Below are positions 61,346 to 64,000 of a stretch of 64,000 nucleotides of DNA, piece by piece. Both the position numbers and the translations under genes were made by a program. The stretch's first letter is position 1, and each line of letters starts with the position of its first letter. The stretch is from contig NC_090775.1 of NCBI RefSeq assembly GCF_001761485.1, positions 2,983,001 through 3,047,000 on the forward strand, in the 5' to 3' direction. The notes beneath the pieces were generated by a model. It was not told the origin of the DNA. It searched no databases and saw nothing but the letters and a program-made list of their open reading frames with translations. This stretch comes from Yarrowia lipolytica. Lineage: Eukaryota > Ascomycota > Dipodascomycetes > Dipodascales.

Positions 61346-62863
61346 TTACTGCTTCTTCTCCTTGGCCAGCTCCTCCTCAATGATGCTTTCGACCTCCTTG
61401 ACGTCGGCCTTGCTGAACAGCTTCTTCTTGTCCTTGTTAGCAAAGTCCTTGAACTCCTGAGGGAGAACATCTCGCTCAAAGTTGTAGCCCTCGAGACCCT
61501 TGAGGGCCTGGTCGACGGCGTCAGAGAACTTGGCGGGGTGAGCGGTTGACAGAGCAATGTACACGGAGTCGGTTCCCTCAAGCTTTCGCAGAGCGGCAGT
61601 GACACCAACAGAGGAGTGGGGGTCCAAAATATAGCCCTTGGAAATGTTGGTAAACACATCCTTAATGGTCTCGAGAGTCTGCTCGTCGGAGACTCGCTCG
61701 GAGGAAAACTCGGACTTTGCGGCTCCAAGGACCTTGGCGTCGACAGTGATGACACCGTCGGTCTTGAGAGACTGCATCCACTTGTTGAGGGTGGCTCCAG
61801 CCTCAGCGTCCGAAGAAGCAACGTTCTCTCGGGCAACGTACCAAAGGAATCGCTCAAAGTTGGAGGAGACGAGGATGTCCATGGCGGGGGAAAGGGTGGC
61901 ATGGACCTCGGCAGAAGCTCCGTCGGATTTCGAGTAGGAGCCAGTCTTGAGGAATCGGTCGAGAATGTCGTTGGAGTTAGTGGCGATGGTGAGCTCCTGG
62001 ATGGGCAGACCCATTCGTCGGGCGTAAAAGCCAGCGAGAATGTCTCCAAAGTTACCAGTGGGGACAGAGTACTTGATGGCGGAGGAGGTGCCGAACTTCT
62101 TCTGGACCTGGAAGAAGGAGTGGAAGTAGTAGGTGATCTGGGCGAGGATTCGGGCCCAGTTGATAGAGTTGACGGCACCGACGTGGTGCTTGGCGTTAAA
62201 CTCGGCATCACCAAAGACCTGTTTAACAATGTCCTGGCAGTCGTCAAAGGTACCAGCAACGGAGATAGTGTGCACGTTGGCGTCAGAGACAGTCGTCATC
62301 TGGTCCTCCTGGATGGGGGAGACTCGGCCGGTGGGGTACAGAATGAAGACAGAAACGTCCTTCTTGCCTCGCAGACCGTAGATGGCGGCGGAGCCGGTGT
62401 CACCAGAGGTGGCTCCCACGACGGTAAGAGTATCTCGGTCGGTGCCCTCCTTGCCAACGTTCTTTCGGGTCAGGAAGTACTCAAACAGGTTGCCAACAAA
62501 CTGCAGAGCCACGTCCTTGAAGGCGTAGGTGGGGCCGTGGAATAGCTCCAGCAGATAAAGCTGCTTCTCCTTGCTGAGCTCAACCACGGGGGTGACCTCG
62601 TCGGATCGGAAAGTAGAGTAGGACCGGGTGACAAGCTCCTTCAGGTCGGTTCGCGAGATCTCAGACTCGGGAATGTACAGACTGAGAATCTCGAAGGCCA
62701 ACTCGGCAAAGCTCAGATCGGCCCACTTGGTGAGGAAGTCGGAGGGCAGCTTGGGGATGGAGGTGGGAATGTAAAGACCTCCATCGGGGGCCAGACCCTT
62801 CATGACGGCAGCCTCGAAGGAAATGGGCTCATTGGATGATCGCGTGGAAAAGTAGGTGGTCAT
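61346..62863 (-). CDS. THR4: Threonine synthase
   Basis: This pyridoxal-phosphate enzyme converts O-phosphohomoserine to threonine, the last step of threonine synthesis. The 505-residue product matches the yeast type: N-terminus YFSTRSSNEPISFEAAVMKGLAPDGGLYIP, SYSTFRSDEVTP, and PLP lysine K116 in GPTYAFKDVALQF. The phosphate-binding GATSGDTGSAA and the late GNFGDILAGFYARRMGLP blocks are intact. I chose ATG 62863 because family similarity starts there; ATG 62932 would add 23 residues without similarity and would leave almost no leader after the Gcn4-type site. Strong codon bias indicates good expression. Confidence 0.95.
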   Translation of the reverse strand: MTTYFSTRSSNEPISFEAAVMKGLAPDGGLYIPTSIPKLPSDFLTKWADLSFAELAFEILSLYIPESEISRTDLKELVTRSYSTFRSDEVTPVVELSKEKQLYLLELFHGPTYAFKDVALQFVGNLFEYFLTRKNVGKEGTDRDTLTVVGATSGDTGSAAIYGLRGKKDVSVFILYPTGRVSPIQEDQMTTVSDANVHTISVAGTFDDCQDIVKQVFGDAEFNAKHHVGAVNSINWARILAQITYYFHSFFQVQKKFGTSSAIKYSVPTGNFGDILAGFYARRMGLPIQELTIATNSNDILDRFLKTGSYSKSDGASAEVHATLSPAMDILVSSNFERFLWYVARENVASSDAEAGATLNKWMQSLKTDGVITVDAKVLGAAKSEFSSERVSDEQTLETIKDVFTNISKGYILDPHSSVGVTAALRKLEGTDSVYIALSTAHPAKFSDAVDQALKGLEGYNFERDVLPQEFKDFANKDKKKLFSKADVKEVESIIEEELAKEKKQ

Positions 62864-62941
62864 GGTGGTGAGGTACTTGTAGCACTGTCTGGGATCGAAC
62901 AGGTTGATCTGAGAATTGGGTTGGTGATGCATTGGAGTGGT

Positions 62942-62948
62942 TGACTCA
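62942..62948. promoter_or_regulatory. Gcn4-type site upstream of THR4
   Basis: TGACTCA, the exact Gcn4 consensus, lies 79-85 bases before the THR4 start chosen here. General amino-acid control of a threonine-synthesis gene is expected in yeasts; function of this copy is inferred. The rest of 62949-63532 shows no gene. Confidence 0.4.
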
Positions 62949-63532
62949 TCGGTAGGGTAACTTTGGAAGGGACATCTAACTTGTGTTTGGAGGGTGATAA
63001 AGAATTAAAGGAGACTTGGGTTGGGAATTCTGTGCAATGGAGACTATTTCTACCCCACTCACAACTCTTTTCTATGTAAATATACCGTTTAGATGACATG
63101 TTCTACGGTGCTACGAAGTACATACTACTTGTACCCTCAAAAATGCATGTTGGGACAGGTTGAATTTTTGAAGTGAACTCCGACCAGAAAACGTGAGCAT
63201 GCTTTTTTTGAGCCGAGCAGAACGTATTATTGCAAAGAAAGAAGTTTGAGACATAGAAGCAAGACTTGAGCACTTGACTACGTGACACACACAGGTCAAC
63301 CACACTCTACACCCGCTGAAACTATCAGAGCCGGTATCGCTGTGACTCTTTCATATCCACACTTTCGTGGAGAATGCTGCATATAAGTCAGCCGCTCCTC
63401 CCTGCATGTAGAAGTGCGTGATGATTTTTCAACACGGTGTACAATGTTCGCCTCTTCGGCGAATAGCTATCTAAAAAAAGTCTTACAGTATGTTATATTT
63501 TATACCAACCCAACATCTTGTAATAATTGTGA

Positions 63533-64000
63533 TCACTCAGTTCGAGGCTCAAGAAGCAGAGAGCCAAGAGGCTTGAGAGACATGCCCTCCTCGGTGTCAT
63601 AAACGACCTGGCCCCGAACAATGGTTCGTCGCACCTCTCCCACCAAAGTGCCATCCTTGTAGGGTGAGATCTTGTTCTTGAAATGCAGCTTGTCGGTGGT
63701 GATCTTGACCTTGGCCTCGGGATCAAAGATGCAGAAGTCAGCATCCTTACCCTCCTTGATGGAACCCTTGGACTTGAGCAGACCCACCTGCTCGGCAGTG
63801 TTGTAACTGCACCACTTGGAAATGTCTGCAACAGTCACATTTCGGCCGTCCTTTCGAGCAGTGGTCCACAGAATGGGTAGGCCCAGTCCGACGGAGGCAA
63901 TTCCACCCCAAGCCTTGAAAAAGTCCCCGGTCTGCAAGTCCTTGAGATTGGGGGTGCAGGGAGAGTGGTCTGAGACGACCGAGGTCACCACACCGTCTTC
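63533..64000 (-). CDS. DAL1: Allantoinase, C-terminal part (runs off the right edge)
   Basis: Allantoinase opens the hydantoin ring of allantoin to allantoate, a nitrogen-scavenging step after the urate branch. Only the last ~155 codons are in the window; the frame is open to base 64000 (EDGVVTSVVSDHSPCTPNLK). Seen are the metal-site aspartate block VVSDHSPCTP, the structural GGIASVGLGLPILWTTA, and the typical amidohydrolase end GSIKEGKDADFCIFDPEAKVKI followed by VRRTIVRGQVVYD. Dihydropyrimidinase relatives are the alternative, but the SDHSPC and GIASVGLGLP patterns favour allantoinase. The 5' part and promoter lie outside the window. Confidence 0.88.
   Translation of the reverse strand, partial: EDGVVTSVVSDHSPCTPNLKDLQTGDFFKAWGGIASVGLGLPILWTTARKDGRNVTVADISKWCSYNTAEQVGLLKSKGSIKEGKDADFCIFDPEAKVKITTDKLHFKNKISPYKDGTLVGEVRRTIVRGQVVYDTEEGMSLKPLGSLLLEPRTE

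Overview
The window reads as nuclear DNA of a yeast, most likely Yarrowia lipolytica or a very close relative. The evidence is a budding-yeast gene set, strong preference for CGA arginine codons, CTG used where leucine is expected, and few introns. Where introns occur they have the Yarrowia form: GTGAGT or GTACGT at the 5' end and a CTAAC branch site lying only a few bases from the CAG. Spacers are rich in TACTTGTA/TACAAGTA words. The assignment comes from reading alone; no alignment was run.

Layout. 1-11 kb: hydroxyisourate hydrolase, a TMEM19/DUF92 membrane protein, a C2H2 zinc-finger protein, eIF3e, an unidentified mitochondrial membrane protein, a DUF2461 protein and Trm61. 11-21 kb: Utp8, a small spliced MOZART1 gene, dihydroorotase, Zpr1 and a TauD-type dioxygenase. 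22-27 kb: an accessory stretch with a small GPI-type protein, a spliced 34-residue peptide ending in the CAAX box CVIA (an a-factor-like pheromone precursor), AT-rich repeat remnants, a solo LTR and an intron-containing tRNA-Asn. 27-43 kb: mitochondrial ribosomal protein S10, an unidentified single-pass membrane protein, an intron-containing tRNA-Lys, a Vsb1-like vacuolar transporter and the CCR4-NOT scaffold Not1. 44-57 kb: a GPI-type acid phosphatase, a nucleotide-sugar transporter, Hap2, Cog1, a tRNA-like relic and the Ras-family GTPase Rsr1. 57-64 kb: a long gene-poor stretch, a BTB protein, threonine synthase and the 3' part of allantoinase, which runs off the right edge.

Most genes are single-exon housekeeping genes on alternating strands with no operon logic. 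Functional links are loose: hydroxyisourate hydrolase and allantoinase both act in urate breakdown but lie at opposite ends, while Rsr1 and the putative pheromone precursor both end in prenylation boxes and could share the farnesyltransferase route. Three genes need splicing to be seen correctly: the pheromone-like peptide, MOZART1, and NOT1, whose start codon appears to be assembled across an intron (A from the leader, TG from the main exon).

The strongest candidate for something new is the CVIA peptide gene at 24959-25119. Next are the split start codon of NOT1 and the repeat- and LTR-rich tRNA flank at 25.1-26.5 kb.
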